Part shown: positions 54,261 through 62,631 of the stretch, piece after piece
Layout: the number at the start of each line of letters is the position of its first letter
Position numbering within the stretch: position 1 is the stretch's first letter
Assembly (NCBI GenBank): GCA_963836015.1
Contig: CAWIIF010000004.1
Coordinates: 1,550,001-1,614,000, forward strand
Source of the DNA: CAWCDJ01 sp963836015
GTDB taxonomy: Bacteria > Acidobacteriota > Terriglobia > Bryobacterales > Bryobacteraceae
Direction of reading: 5' to 3'
Length of the DNA: 64,000 nt
Program-made: the position numbers and the translations under genes
Notes under the pieces: model-generated
Seen by the model: the letters and a program-made list of their open reading frames with translations, nothing else
Told to the model about the DNA's origin: nothing
Databases searched by the model: none

Positions 54261-54767
54261 CTACCGGCTCGGTCCGCCCGTTTCGAGAGGCGATAGATGG
54301 TAAACCTGCGCCAGCGCGTTCAAATCCGAACGAAGGATATCCCACTGGCGCTGCAGGGAGTCCGTAAAGCGGTGATCGGTCATCACGCGGTTCAGTTCGC
54401 TGGCCGCTGCGATGGTTTTATCTGCCTGGTTCCGGATGGACGCATCGTTCTTGTCGCGCTTATCGTGGAAGACATCCCCCAGGCGGTTGGCCGCATCGTG
54501 CAGATCGTCAGCCCGGTGCTTGGCATTGGTTTCGAGCCGGGTGCCGTCGATCATGCTGTGGGATACAGCCTTATCGAACGAGTCCTTAAACTCGCCGGAG
54601 AGCTTTTGCACGTGGTCCACGACGCTACCGAGATTGCTGGGCGTCAGCACCAGGGTCCGGTTAGCATCCTGGGCTCGCGCATTTGAACCCGCTCCTCCGA
54701 GGAGCATCGCGCCGGCTATCAGACAGACGCTTCGGAAATATTTTGCGCTTGCCCCCTCGGCTGACAC
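54261..54767 (-). CDS. Small secreted helical protein of unknown function
   Basis: 168 residues. A signal peptide (about 1-33, VCLIAGAMLLGGAGSNARAQ) is followed by a mature chain that is almost entirely charged helix (HVQKLSGEFKDSFDKAVS, KHRADDLHDAANRLGDVFHD). It resembles a class of periplasmic helical proteins in acidobacteria and planctomycetes without known function. It is transcribed in the same direction as the enolase-superfamily gene 89 bp downstream, but independent transcription is possible. Confidence 0.65.
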   Translation of the reverse strand: MSAEGASAKYFRSVCLIAGAMLLGGAGSNARAQDANRTLVLTPSNLGSVVDHVQKLSGEFKDSFDKAVSHSMIDGTRLETNAKHRADDLHDAANRLGDVFHDKRDKNDASIRNQADKTIAAASELNRVMTDHRFTDSLQRQWDILRSDLNALAQVYHLSPLETGGPSR

Positions 54768-55032
54768 AACCAGTTAAGACACACCTGCCGTTCAATGATA
54801 AATCGTTGGGGCGCGGGAAGACCAGAGTTTATTCTGGAATCGCCGGTGAAGCGGAGACGGGCAATGCTGGCGAGCAACCCGATTGAGGAATAGCCGGCCG
54901 GAACTCATCGCGGACGATGGGAAGAGCATGTGCTTTCCGGCTTGCTCTATACCCTGGCAGCGGCCCGACCGGAAAGCGGGACACGACCCAGGGGTAAAAA
55001 GATGTGAGGACACATCGGACCGATAGATTCCG

Positions 55033-55995
55033 TCATGCCTGAAAAAACGCATCCTGAGGGCCCTCACTTTTTTGCCGTTGCATGGGTGGCAGCGAACTTT
55101 CGAACTTGGCCGGTGAGAGATAACCGAGAGCCGAGTGCAGCCGTTTTTCGTTGTAGACCTTTTCGAGAAAGCGTCCGATGGAACGCTTGGCCTCGGCGAG
55201 GTCTCGGTATTCATTGCGCAGCACTTCTTCGTATTTCAGAGTCTTCATGAACGACTCGCAAAAGGCGTTGTCCCACGGATTGCCTTTGCGCGACATACTG
55301 ATGGCGATGCCGTTTTCCTGCAACAGTCCGGTGTAATCGTTGCTGGCGTACTGCGATCCGCGATCCGAATGATGAATCAGCCCCGGCGCCGCCCCGCGTT
55401 CCGCCAGCGCCATCCGTAGCGCCGTCAGCGTCAACTCGTCTTCCATGTTCCAGTCCAGCGCCCAGCCGATGACCCGGCGAGAATAGGCGTCCAGAATCAC
55501 GGCGACGAAAATGAACTCCTCGCCCAGTCGGACATAGGTGATATCCGCCACCCAGAGCTGGTTCACTCCGGTGAGCGCCACCTTACCGGCCAGGTTCGAA
55601 TAGATTTTGCGGCTGTGGTTGGAATCGGTGGTGATGACGAACTTGCGCTTCCGCAAACAGAGCAGATTGTCTTCGCGCATCAGGCGGTAAACCCGTTTGG
55701 GGTTGACCTGCCATCCCTGATTACGCAGTTCCTGGGTGATGCGCGGCCGTCCGTAGCAGGGCCATTCCAACGCGATGCGATGGATGGCATCCCGCAAGTC
55801 CATGTCGGCATCCGGTTTCGCCGGCTTCTCCTCCTGGGAGCGGTAGAAACTGGAGCGGGTTACCCGCCCCAGTTCCGTCATGCGTTGAATGCTCAGACCA
55901 CGATGGGCATTCACTTCTTCTTGGATTTCCCGGCAGACCGCGGATTTCCAGTCAATGCCTGCAGCATCCGCTGTTCCTCGATGCGCTGCAAGCAC
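55033..55995 (-). CDS. IS3-family transposase OrfB (catalytic)
   Basis: 320 codons downstream of the shift, overlapping orfA by 85 bp in the -1 frame; normally made as an OrfAB fusion. The DDE core is intact: Asp in LWVADITYVRL, Asp in IHHSDRGSQY and Glu in NAFCESFMKTLK, with the usual HTH_21 region before it (YGRPRITQELRNQGWQVN). The C-terminus after LGYLSPAKFES is a variable tail. Likely active. Confidence 0.88.
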   Translation of the reverse strand: MLAAHRGTADAAGIDWKSAVCREIQEEVNAHRGLSIQRMTELGRVTRSSFYRSQEEKPAKPDADMDLRDAIHRIALEWPCYGRPRITQELRNQGWQVNPKRVYRLMREDNLLCLRKRKFVITTDSNHSRKIYSNLAGKVALTGVNQLWVADITYVRLGEEFIFVAVILDAYSRRVIGWALDWNMEDELTLTALRMALAERGAAPGLIHHSDRGSQYASNDYTGLLQENGIAISMSRKGNPWDNAFCESFMKTLKYEEVLRNEYRDLAEAKRSIGRFLEKVYNEKRLHSALGYLSPAKFESSLPPMQRQKSEGPQDAFFQA

Positions 55996-56255
55996 CCTTT
56001 CAAAAAATCGATCTCCAGGGTCTGCTGACCGACCTTCCGCTCCAGTTCGGCGATCCGCCCCTCGGACCAGCGCTGCTTGCCGTTGCCGGGGAAGGCGTTG
56101 CCCGTCCCCTGGCGGAATTCACGCCGCCAACGGTGCAGCACGTTGGGGTTTACCTCCAATGCGCGGGCGGCTTCGCCGATCGAAACCCCTGATTCCAGCC
56201 GCCGCACGGCGGCCAGCTTGAACTCTTTTGTGAACTGCCTGCGAGACAATCCCAT
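55911..56255 (-). CDS. IS3-family transposase OrfA (DNA-binding)
   Basis: 114 residues with the IS3 helix-turn-helix (FTKEFKLAAVRRLESGVSI, ARALEVNPNVLHRWRREF) and a leucine-zipper-like coiled coil (IAELERKVGQQTLEIDFLKG). It supplies the N-terminal DNA-binding part of the OrfAB fusion transposase when the ribosome shifts at 56001-56007; alone it acts as a regulator. Confidence 0.88.
   Translation of the reverse strand: MGLSRRQFTKEFKLAAVRRLESGVSIGEAARALEVNPNVLHRWRREFRQGTGNAFPGNGKQRWSEGRIAELERKVGQQTLEIDFLKGCLQRIEEQRMLQALTGNPRSAGKSKKK
56001..56007 (-). promoter_or_regulatory. Slippery heptamer for -1 frameshifting
   Basis: T TTT TTG read in the OrfA frame (codons GAT TTT TTG). After a -1 slip the frame continues FFERVLAAHRG into OrfB without a stop. 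This fits the heptamer rule for IS3 elements. Confidence 0.65.
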
Positions 56256-56503
56256 GACTCAATTCTCCATTCAATGCAAATTTTGATTAATTGAGTCTTA
56301 ACCGTTTGTCTCAAAATTGGGGACAAGTCCATTTCGACATTGGTACCTCCGCTGGATGCAGCCGCAAGTGATGCGCCATGCCCGCGACGATTTCCTTGCA
56401 GGTGCGTAGTGATCCGCACGGCCGTCTATCGACCAGGGTGAGGAATAGCCCTTTCGACGCCTGAAGGTCCACCGCGAAAGAATTCCAGCGACATACAGCG
56501 ACC

Positions 56504-58096
56504 ATGCATCCGGGCATGCAGGGTTACAACGATTTGCATTCCAGAGCGGTCTTCCTGTGGGTATTTCTTACCATCGGTCTCCACGCCCAGACCAGTGTAG
56601 TGACCTATCGCAATAGTCTCAGCCGGGATGGGGCTTATCTCAACGAAACGGTCCTCACGCCGGCGAACGTAAACCCTGCACAATTCGGTAAGATTTTCTC
56701 TCATCCGGTGGACGGTCAGGTCTATGCGCAGCCGCTCTATCTGGCCTCTGTAACGATCCCGGGTAAGGGTGTTCACGATGTCGTCTTCGTAGCCACGGAG
56801 CACAACAGCGTTTACGCATTTGACGCCGATTCAGGCGCCGCGGCCAACGATCACGCCCTTTGGCACGTCAACCTTACCGATGCATCGGCAGGCGAGACCA
56901 CCGTTAGTGTCTCCGACGCCATGCATTGTCCTTCCATATCGCCGGAGATCGGGATCACCGGCACCCCCGTGATCGACGCCTCCACGAACACGCTCTACGT
57001 GGTGGCGGCGACCAAACGCGGTGATTCCTTCTTCCATCGCCTGCACGCGCTGGATGTTGCGACGGGAGCCGAAAGGCCGGGAAGTCCCGTAGTCGTCGAC
57101 GCCACTGTCGCCGGCACGGGCGGAGACTTCTTCTCTCCATCACCAGTGGAGTTTCTACCCTATTTTCAGATGAACCGTACAGGTCTTCTGTTTCTGAACG
57201 GTGTCGTATATACAAGCTGGACGTCGCACTGCGATGCCCGGTCGTATCATGGCTGGATCATTGCCTACGATGCCAGGGACCTCCGCCAGGTAGCGGTTTT
57301 TAACTCTACGCCCAACGCCAATCGGGGATCCTTCTGGATGGGGGGCGCCGCGCCGTCGGCAGACGCTGAGGGGAACATCTACGCCGTTTCGGGAGACGGC
57401 CAGTTCGATGCCGATCGGAATGGTACTGATTTCGGCGACAGTGTCGTGAAGCTCTCTTCCCCAGGGCTCGAGATGCGCGACTATTTTACGCCCTTCAACC
57501 AGCTGCAACTGGATCGGGACGATATCGACCTGGGCTCCGGCGGCGCAGTCCTGCTGCCGGACGCGGCAGGCAGCGCGGCTCACCGGCATTTGCTGGTAAG
57601 CGCCGGTAAAGAAGGCCGCATCTATCTCATCGATCGCGATCAAATGGGACAATTCCACGCAGCCAGCGACGGCCGGATTGTGCAATCGATTCAGGGTGCG
57701 ATCGCCTCCCTTTTCGGCGGCCCTGCATACTTCAACCGCACGCTGTATTTCGCGGCGGCAAACGACCGGGTCAAAGCGTTTTCGGTCGGAGAAGCACGGA
57801 TCGCGACGCTGCCTTCGTCCGAGTCGGCGCAGGTCATCGGCTATCCCGGCGCAGTTCCGGCGATCTCGGCGGACGGTTCGTCAAACGGAATTCTCTGGCT
57901 GATCGAGTCCGGAGTCGCCGGAATGCTGCATGCTTACGATGCCTCCAATCTCGCTCGTGAGTTGTACAACAGCGAGATGAATCCTCTTCGCGATGCGGCC
58001 GGCCCACTCATCAAGTTTTCCGCGCCGGCCATCGCCAAGGGCAGAGTATACGTCGGCACCGCGAATTCGTTGGCGGTCTTCGGCCTATTGAACTGA
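56504..58096 (+). CDS. Secreted PQQ-like beta-propeller protein
   Basis: 530 residues; a signal peptide (about 10-30, LWVFLTIGLHAQ) follows an N-terminus whose first ATG may not be the true start. The rest is a propeller with regularly spaced blade motifs: HNSVYAFDADSG, NTLYVVAATKRG, AIDYARDL-like GWIIAYDARDL, GNIYAVSGDGQF, GRIYLIDRDQMG and RVYVGTANSLAVFG. No catalytic Ca/PQQ-ligand set is evident, so a scaffold or binding role is more likely than a dehydrogenase. Convergent with the next gene, 3 bp between stops. Confidence 0.8.
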   Translation: MHPGMQGYNDLHSRAVFLWVFLTIGLHAQTSVVTYRNSLSRDGAYLNETVLTPANVNPAQFGKIFSHPVDGQVYAQPLYLASVTIPGKGVHDVVFVATEHNSVYAFDADSGAAANDHALWHVNLTDASAGETTVSVSDAMHCPSISPEIGITGTPVIDASTNTLYVVAATKRGDSFFHRLHALDVATGAERPGSPVVVDATVAGTGGDFFSPSPVEFLPYFQMNRTGLLFLNGVVYTSWTSHCDARSYHGWIIAYDARDLRQVAVFNSTPNANRGSFWMGGAAPSADAEGNIYAVSGDGQFDADRNGTDFGDSVVKLSSPGLEMRDYFTPFNQLQLDRDDIDLGSGGAVLLPDAAGSAAHRHLLVSAGKEGRIYLIDRDQMGQFHAASDGRIVQSIQGAIASLFGGPAYFNRTLYFAAANDRVKAFSVGEARIATLPSSESAQVIGYPGAVPAISADGSSNGILWLIESGVAGMLHAYDASNLARELYNSEMNPLRDAAGPLIKFSAPAIAKGRVYVGTANSLAVFGLLN

Positions 58097-58099
58097 ACT

Positions 58100-59110
58100 C
58101 TACGAAGCAGGTACGTTCAGTATCAGCACCCGCTTGGGGCCTTTGCCGACCTTTACCCGAGCCGCCTCGCGCCTGGTGCGGGTGTCGATGATCGAGCAGT
58201 CGTTGCTGTCGCTGTTGCTTACCGCGCAGTACTTTCCGTCAGGCGAAAGAGCGATCCAGTTCGGACATTTTCCGACGTGAATCATGGATGAAGTCTTCCT
58301 GGTCGCCACGTCGTACACGTAAACTCCGCTATCCGCGAGACTGGTAACCCAAAGTTGTTTGCCGTCCGGGGTGAGTGCCAACCCGTGCGTAGGCGTATTG
58401 ACCTCCAGCGGGCAATCGAGCGGCGGAGCCGGCGGCAACTCCACTCGTTCGACAACCCTGCGGCTGGGGATGTCGGCGATTACGAATCCATGCAGGTTGG
58501 TCACGGCGGTGTACAGTGTCTTCTCGTCGTTCGAGACCGCATACGGGCGCGGGATGCCGCCGGTTGGAATCCGGGCGGAGTAGTCCATTTTCTTTAAGTC
58601 GATGACGTCGATTTGGTTGCTCCCCATCGAGGACACATACATATCATTGTTATTCCCCGTGTTGAAGCAGTTGTGGGGTACCTTGATGGGGAGCACTTTC
58701 GAGACCTTCTTCTGCGCAGTATCGACGATGTCCACGCTGTTCCCGTCGCGAATCGGTACACCCACGTAGCGGCCATCCGGTGTAGCGGCGCACTCGTTGG
58801 GCCTGCCGGTGACAGGGATGGTATCGAGGATCTTGCCGGTGATGGTATCGATCGTCTTGAGGCTCTTCTCCGACTCAATGGTAGTGAACAGCCTCCGCCC
58901 GTCGGCGGGGGCACAGAGGCCGTGGGGTTGATTGCCGACTGTAATGGTATTGACGACCTTGAGGGTCCCCAGATCGATGACCGTGATGTCATCGCCCAGG
59001 CTGTTGTCCACGTAAAGAAGCATCCTGGCTCCGGCCGGGTTCGCCGCATTCATCGCCGTGACCGTGAGCAGGGCAATTCCGACCCTGATGCATTGAGCGC
59101 TGATGTGCAT
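58100..59110 (-). CDS. YncE-like secreted beta-propeller (WD40-like repeats)
   Basis: 336 residues with a signal peptide (about 1-22) and a seven-bladed propeller built from repeats of the type GDDITVIDLGTLKVVNTI, SLKTIDTITGKILDTIPV, SVDIVDTAQKKV and NQIDVIDLKKM. The YVTN-type phrasing (TPDGKQLWVTSLADSG, SPDGKYCAVSNSDSN) is shared with surface and YncE-like proteins. Probably a periplasmic or surface binding scaffold. It faces the PQQ-like protein and is divergent from the SDR gene. Confidence 0.8.
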   Translation of the reverse strand: MHISAQCIRVGIALLTVTAMNAANPAGARMLLYVDNSLGDDITVIDLGTLKVVNTITVGNQPHGLCAPADGRRLFTTIESEKSLKTIDTITGKILDTIPVTGRPNECAATPDGRYVGVPIRDGNSVDIVDTAQKKVSKVLPIKVPHNCFNTGNNNDMYVSSMGSNQIDVIDLKKMDYSARIPTGGIPRPYAVSNDEKTLYTAVTNLHGFVIADIPSRRVVERVELPPAPPLDCPLEVNTPTHGLALTPDGKQLWVTSLADSGVYVYDVATRKTSSMIHVGKCPNWIALSPDGKYCAVSNSDSNDCSIIDTRTRREAARVKVGKGPKRVLILNVPAS

Positions 59111-59237
59111 CGTACACCTCTCAGTGTTGGCTCATTCGAGCAGCCGGGGTATTTTTCGACTGTGCTCCGGATCAGTGTACACCCAGCCGTTAGCTCCCGC
59201 ACACTTTGAGAGATGATTAGAGAAGGAGAGGAACACA

Positions 59238-59987
59238 ATGAACAGGCTCGAGGGCAAACGCGCTCTCATCACAGGCGGTACCACCGGCATCGGTCTCGAA
59301 ACGGCCCGGCAGTTTCTGCACGAAGGCGCCCGGATCGTCATCACCGGTTCCAATCCGGCGACGCTTGCCGCCGCCCGCCGGGAACTGGGAGAAGACGCCG
59401 TGATTGTCGCTTCGGACGCGGGTGATCCGAAGTCTCAGCACACGCTTGCGAAGACCGTGGGCCAAGCCTTCGGGCAGCTCGACATCCTCGTGGTCAATGC
59501 CGGAGTAGCGGAAATGCGGCCTCTCGAGAATTGGGACGAGGCGGCCTTCGACCGCTCGCTGGGGATCAATTTCAAGGGGCCGTTTTTCCTCATCCAGGCG
59601 TTATTGCCCCTCTTCGCCAACCCGGCGTCGATTGTCCTGACCACCTCGGTCAACGCGCACATCGGCATGCCGAACTCCAGCATCTACGCGGCGTCCAAGG
59701 CCGCGCTCCTCACCCTGGCGCGCACCCTCTCCGGCGAGTTGATCTCGCGCGGCGTCCGTGTGAACGCCGTCAGCCCCGGTCCGATCTCGACGCCCCTCTA
59801 CGACAAGTTCGGGCTGGCGAAAGAAGATATCAAGGCGATGTCCGAGTCGCTCAAAAACCAGGTTCCCGCACGGCGTTTCGGAAATCCCAGCGAAGTGGCT
59901 CAAGCGATCGTCTTCTTCGCCTCCGACGAGTCCCCGTTTACGGTGGGGAGCGAGCTGATCATCGACGGCGGGATGATCAACCTCTGA
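59238..59987 (+). CDS. Short-chain dehydrogenase/reductase (SDR)
   Basis: 249 residues, the classic SDR length. The cofactor motif TGGTTGIG (12-19), NAG (87-89) and catalytic Ser137, Tyr150 and Lys154 (YAASK) are all present, and the C-terminus has the typical GSELIIDGGM. The residue after the second beta strand (TGSN) suggests NADP rather than NAD preference, weakly. A good Shine-Dalgarno (GGAGAGG) precedes ATG 59238. Substrate unknown; single gene, ending 18 bp before the convergent efflux gene. Confidence 0.9.
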   Translation: MNRLEGKRALITGGTTGIGLETARQFLHEGARIVITGSNPATLAAARRELGEDAVIVASDAGDPKSQHTLAKTVGQAFGQLDILVVNAGVAEMRPLENWDEAAFDRSLGINFKGPFFLIQALLPLFANPASIVLTTSVNAHIGMPNSSIYAASKAALLTLARTLSGELISRGVRVNAVSPGPISTPLYDKFGLAKEDIKAMSESLKNQVPARRFGNPSEVAQAIVFFASDESPFTVGSELIIDGGMINL

Positions 59988-60004
59988 GAGACGCGTGGGG
60001 AGCG

Positions 60005-61444
60005 TTACGTCTTCGGCAGCTTCGAAACATCCCAGCCGCCGCCGAGCGCTTTGATCAACAGCACGCTGCTATCCATGCGGCGGCGGAGGATGTCCACTTC
60101 GGTGGACTGGTTTTCGAGAGCGGTGCTTTGCGCGGTAATCACTTCGAGGTACGTCACCAGTCCGCCCTTGTAGCGGTTGAGCGAGAGGTCCAGCGACTGT
60201 TGGGCCGCGTCCACCGCCACCCGCTGGGCGCGCGATTGCTCTTCGAGAACACGCAAGGTGGCAAGGTTGTCCTCCACCTCCTGGAAGGCCGTCAGGGCCG
60301 CCTGGCGATAGTTGGCGACGGATTCGTCGTAGGCCGCCCCCGCCGATTCGGAAATGGCGTGCCGCCGGCCCGCGTCGAAGATCGTCTCTGCTACGGACGG
60401 GCCAACGGCCCAGAAGCGGCTCGGCCAGCTCAGCCAGTTGACCGGCTTGCTGCCTTCGAATCCGCCCGTCGCGGTCAGCAACAGCGTCGGGAAAAACGCA
60501 GCGCGCGCGATGCCGATCTGTTCGTTAGCTTCGGCCGCGCGTCGCTCGGCGGCGGCGATATCGGGGCGGCGCTCCAGCAGTTGCGACGGGATGCCCACGG
60601 GGATCACGGGCGGCACCAGGTTCAACGGCGCCGGCGCCAGCTTGAGGCTCTCCGGAGTGCGGCCCATCAGTATCGCGATGGCGTGCTCGAAGGTCGCCCT
60701 CTCCACCCCCACGCCGATATCCTGGGCGCGCGTGGTCTCCAACTGAGTCCGCGCCTGCGCCACTTCCGCCCGGGAGCTCAATCCGCCATTGAAGCGGCTC
60801 TCAGTCAGGGCGAGGGCTTTCTCATAGGCCAGCAGGGTCTCGTCCAGAAGCTGCTTCTGCGCGTCGAGGCTGCGTAGCTCAAAATAATCGATGGCGAGCT
60901 CGGCATGCAGGCTCAGGCGAATGGTTTCCACATCCGCGGCGCTGGCCTGGGTCTCCTCGCGGGCCGCGGCGATGGAGCGCCGTATACGGCCCCAGGCGTC
61001 CAGCTCGTAGTTGACGTCGATCGGCAGCGTGTACTGGCCGAAGTCGCCGGAGTGCGTGCCCAGAGGCGCGTGCTTCGAGAGACGGTTAGTGGTGATGGAG
61101 GGCGAAGTCGAAATGGTGGGGAAGAGACCGGACCGCGTCAGTTGAATCAGCGAACGCGCCTCGCGAAAGCGGGCCTCCGCGGCTTTGAGAGTCTGGTTGG
61201 AAGGGTTGACCTGCTCCTCGAGGCCGTCGAGTTCAGAGCTGCCGAAAAGCTGCCACCAGTCCATGCGGATGGTGGTGTCGGCGGGCTGCGCCTGCTTCCA
61301 CCCCTTCGATTCCGTGAACGATTGCGGCGGCTGCTCGCTGAATGCGGGTGCGGCCGGGACCGGCGGCTTGGTGTATTTCGGGCCGACCATGCAGCCTGCG
61401 AGCAGCAGCGTATAAGCAGCGAGGAGTGCCGGCAGGCGCATCAC
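60005..61444 (-). CDS. Outer-membrane efflux lipoprotein (OprM/NodT family)
   Basis: 479 residues with lipoprotein signal LLAGC (Cys18) and the family hallmarks GPKYTKPPVP, DWWQLFGSSELDGL, VNYELDAWGRIRRS, LLERRPDIAAAERR and ALGGGW. It forms the trimeric outer-membrane channel of a tripartite pump. Third gene of an efflux operon: its start overlaps the adaptor stop by 4 bp. It is the intact counterpart of the broken gene at 37217-38545. Confidence 0.9.
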   Translation of the reverse strand: MMRLPALLAAYTLLLAGCMVGPKYTKPPVPAAPAFSEQPPQSFTESKGWKQAQPADTTIRMDWWQLFGSSELDGLEEQVNPSNQTLKAAEARFREARSLIQLTRSGLFPTISTSPSITTNRLSKHAPLGTHSGDFGQYTLPIDVNYELDAWGRIRRSIAAAREETQASAADVETIRLSLHAELAIDYFELRSLDAQKQLLDETLLAYEKALALTESRFNGGLSSRAEVAQARTQLETTRAQDIGVGVERATFEHAIAILMGRTPESLKLAPAPLNLVPPVIPVGIPSQLLERRPDIAAAERRAAEANEQIGIARAAFFPTLLLTATGGFEGSKPVNWLSWPSRFWAVGPSVAETIFDAGRRHAISESAGAAYDESVANYRQAALTAFQEVEDNLATLRVLEEQSRAQRVAVDAAQQSLDLSLNRYKGGLVTYLEVITAQSTALENQSTEVDILRRRMDSSVLLIKALGGGWDVSKLPKT

Positions 61445-62631
61445 TTATCCGACGCCTTGGCTTCCCGCACCTCGGTGCCGGAAGTCAGCGAGTCCGAGGG
61501 ATTCGCGATGATCTCGTCCTGCGGGGTGATGCCGGAGAGTACTTCGACTTCCGTGCCGTAATCGCGGCCGATGGTGACGGGCGCGAGCTCCGCCCGGTTC
61601 TCTCGAACCACGGCAACCCGCATGCCTTCGGAACGGAAAATCAGTGCGTTAACGGGAACCACAACCGCACCGGCTCCGGAACTCAGCTTGAGGTGTACCG
61701 ACAGGAACGCGCCGGGCAGCAATTCGCCGGACGGATTGTCGACGTCCACCTCCGTCAGCAGCGTGCGCGATACCGGATCAATGGAGTCGGAGCTGCGCAC
61801 GATCTTCCCTCGAAAGCGCCGTCCGGGGAATTCGGACAGAGTTAGCTCGGCCGGGCCTCCCGGTCTGACCTGCCGGGAGTACGCCTGGGGCACGTTGATG
61901 TAAACGCGGAGCCGTCCGGTGGCGGCGACATCGAACAGCTCCCGGCCCGGTGCGTTGCCACCCGCGTCGATCAACGCGCCGATGTCGATGTTGCGCGCGG
62001 TAATTACGCCGTCGAAGGGGGCGTAGACCTTCTGAAAGCGCTGTGTCTCTTCCAGTCGCCGCACGTTGAAGGCGGCGGAATCCACCATGGCCTTCTTGGC
62101 TTGAAGATCCCCCATTTTGTCATCGACGTCCTGCTTCGCCACGGAATCGCTTTTGAAGAGCGATTGATAGCGCGCGGCGGTCGTCCGGGCGAGATCGTAG
62201 TTGGCTTGGGAAGTGGCCAGGTCGGCTCGGGCCTGGTCGAGCTGGCGGTCCACTTCGGGGGTTTCGATCTCCGCCAGAAGCTGGCCGGCCTTGACATGCG
62301 TGCCGATATCGAAATTCCACGACTTCAGATAGCCGCTGGTGCGGGCGTAAATCGGCGTGGCGACGTAAGCCTGGGCGTTGCCGGGCAGCACGATCTCTTC
62401 GGCGGCCGCGCCGCGCTTGGGATGGATCACCGTTACGGTGGGAACGGCCATTTCCAGCGTCTCTTGTTTCAGCGTGCTCTGGGCGTGCACCCGCGATGCG
62501 ATGCCGGTGGAGATGGCGTATGCAATGGCGCCCGCCAGTGCGCAGATTACAACCGCGATAGCGAGCCATGCGGCATTCGGAAGCCGGGGCGGCGGCTGGG
62601 CGCCGGGGGCGGCAGCGTCCTTGCTAGTCAT
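61441..62631 (-). CDS. RND efflux periplasmic adaptor (membrane-fusion protein)
   Basis: 397 residues from ATG 62631. A longer in-frame start would run into the permease gene and is rejected. An N-terminal anchor (about 20-43, WLAIAVVICALAGAIAYAIS), lipoyl/barrel-sandwich halves (VLPGNAQAYVATPIYAR and YAPFDGVITARNIDIGALI), an alpha-hairpin between them (DQARADLATSQANYDLAR) and a beta-barrel (SRTLLTEVDVDNPSGEL) are all recognisable. It bridges the RND pump and the outer-membrane channel. The start overlaps the end of the permease gene by 8 bp. Confidence 0.9.
   Translation of the reverse strand: MTSKDAAAPGAQPPPRLPNAAWLAIAVVICALAGAIAYAISTGIASRVHAQSTLKQETLEMAVPTVTVIHPKRGAAAEEIVLPGNAQAYVATPIYARTSGYLKSWNFDIGTHVKAGQLLAEIETPEVDRQLDQARADLATSQANYDLARTTAARYQSLFKSDSVAKQDVDDKMGDLQAKKAMVDSAAFNVRRLEETQRFQKVYAPFDGVITARNIDIGALIDAGGNAPGRELFDVAATGRLRVYINVPQAYSRQVRPGGPAELTLSEFPGRRFRGKIVRSSDSIDPVSRTLLTEVDVDNPSGELLPGAFLSVHLKLSSGAGAVVVPVNALIFRSEGMRVAVVRENRAELAPVTIGRDYGTEVEVLSGITPQDEIIANPSDSLTSGTEVREAKASDK

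Larger units (their letters stand above)
55033..56255 (-). mobile_element. IS3-family insertion sequence (ends not resolved)
   Basis: Two overlapping genes with a -1 frameshift site make a standard IS3 element. The orfA-side end may be near the tggggaca at 56323-56330. A matching inverted repeat on the orfB side was not found between 54980 and 55033, so the exact ends and any target duplication are undetermined. Confidence 0.75.

Noticed and set aside
54980..55033. Terminal inverted repeat of the IS3 element on the orfB side
   Set aside because: Sequence there does not match the candidate orfA-side end by eye, so the element boundaries were left open.
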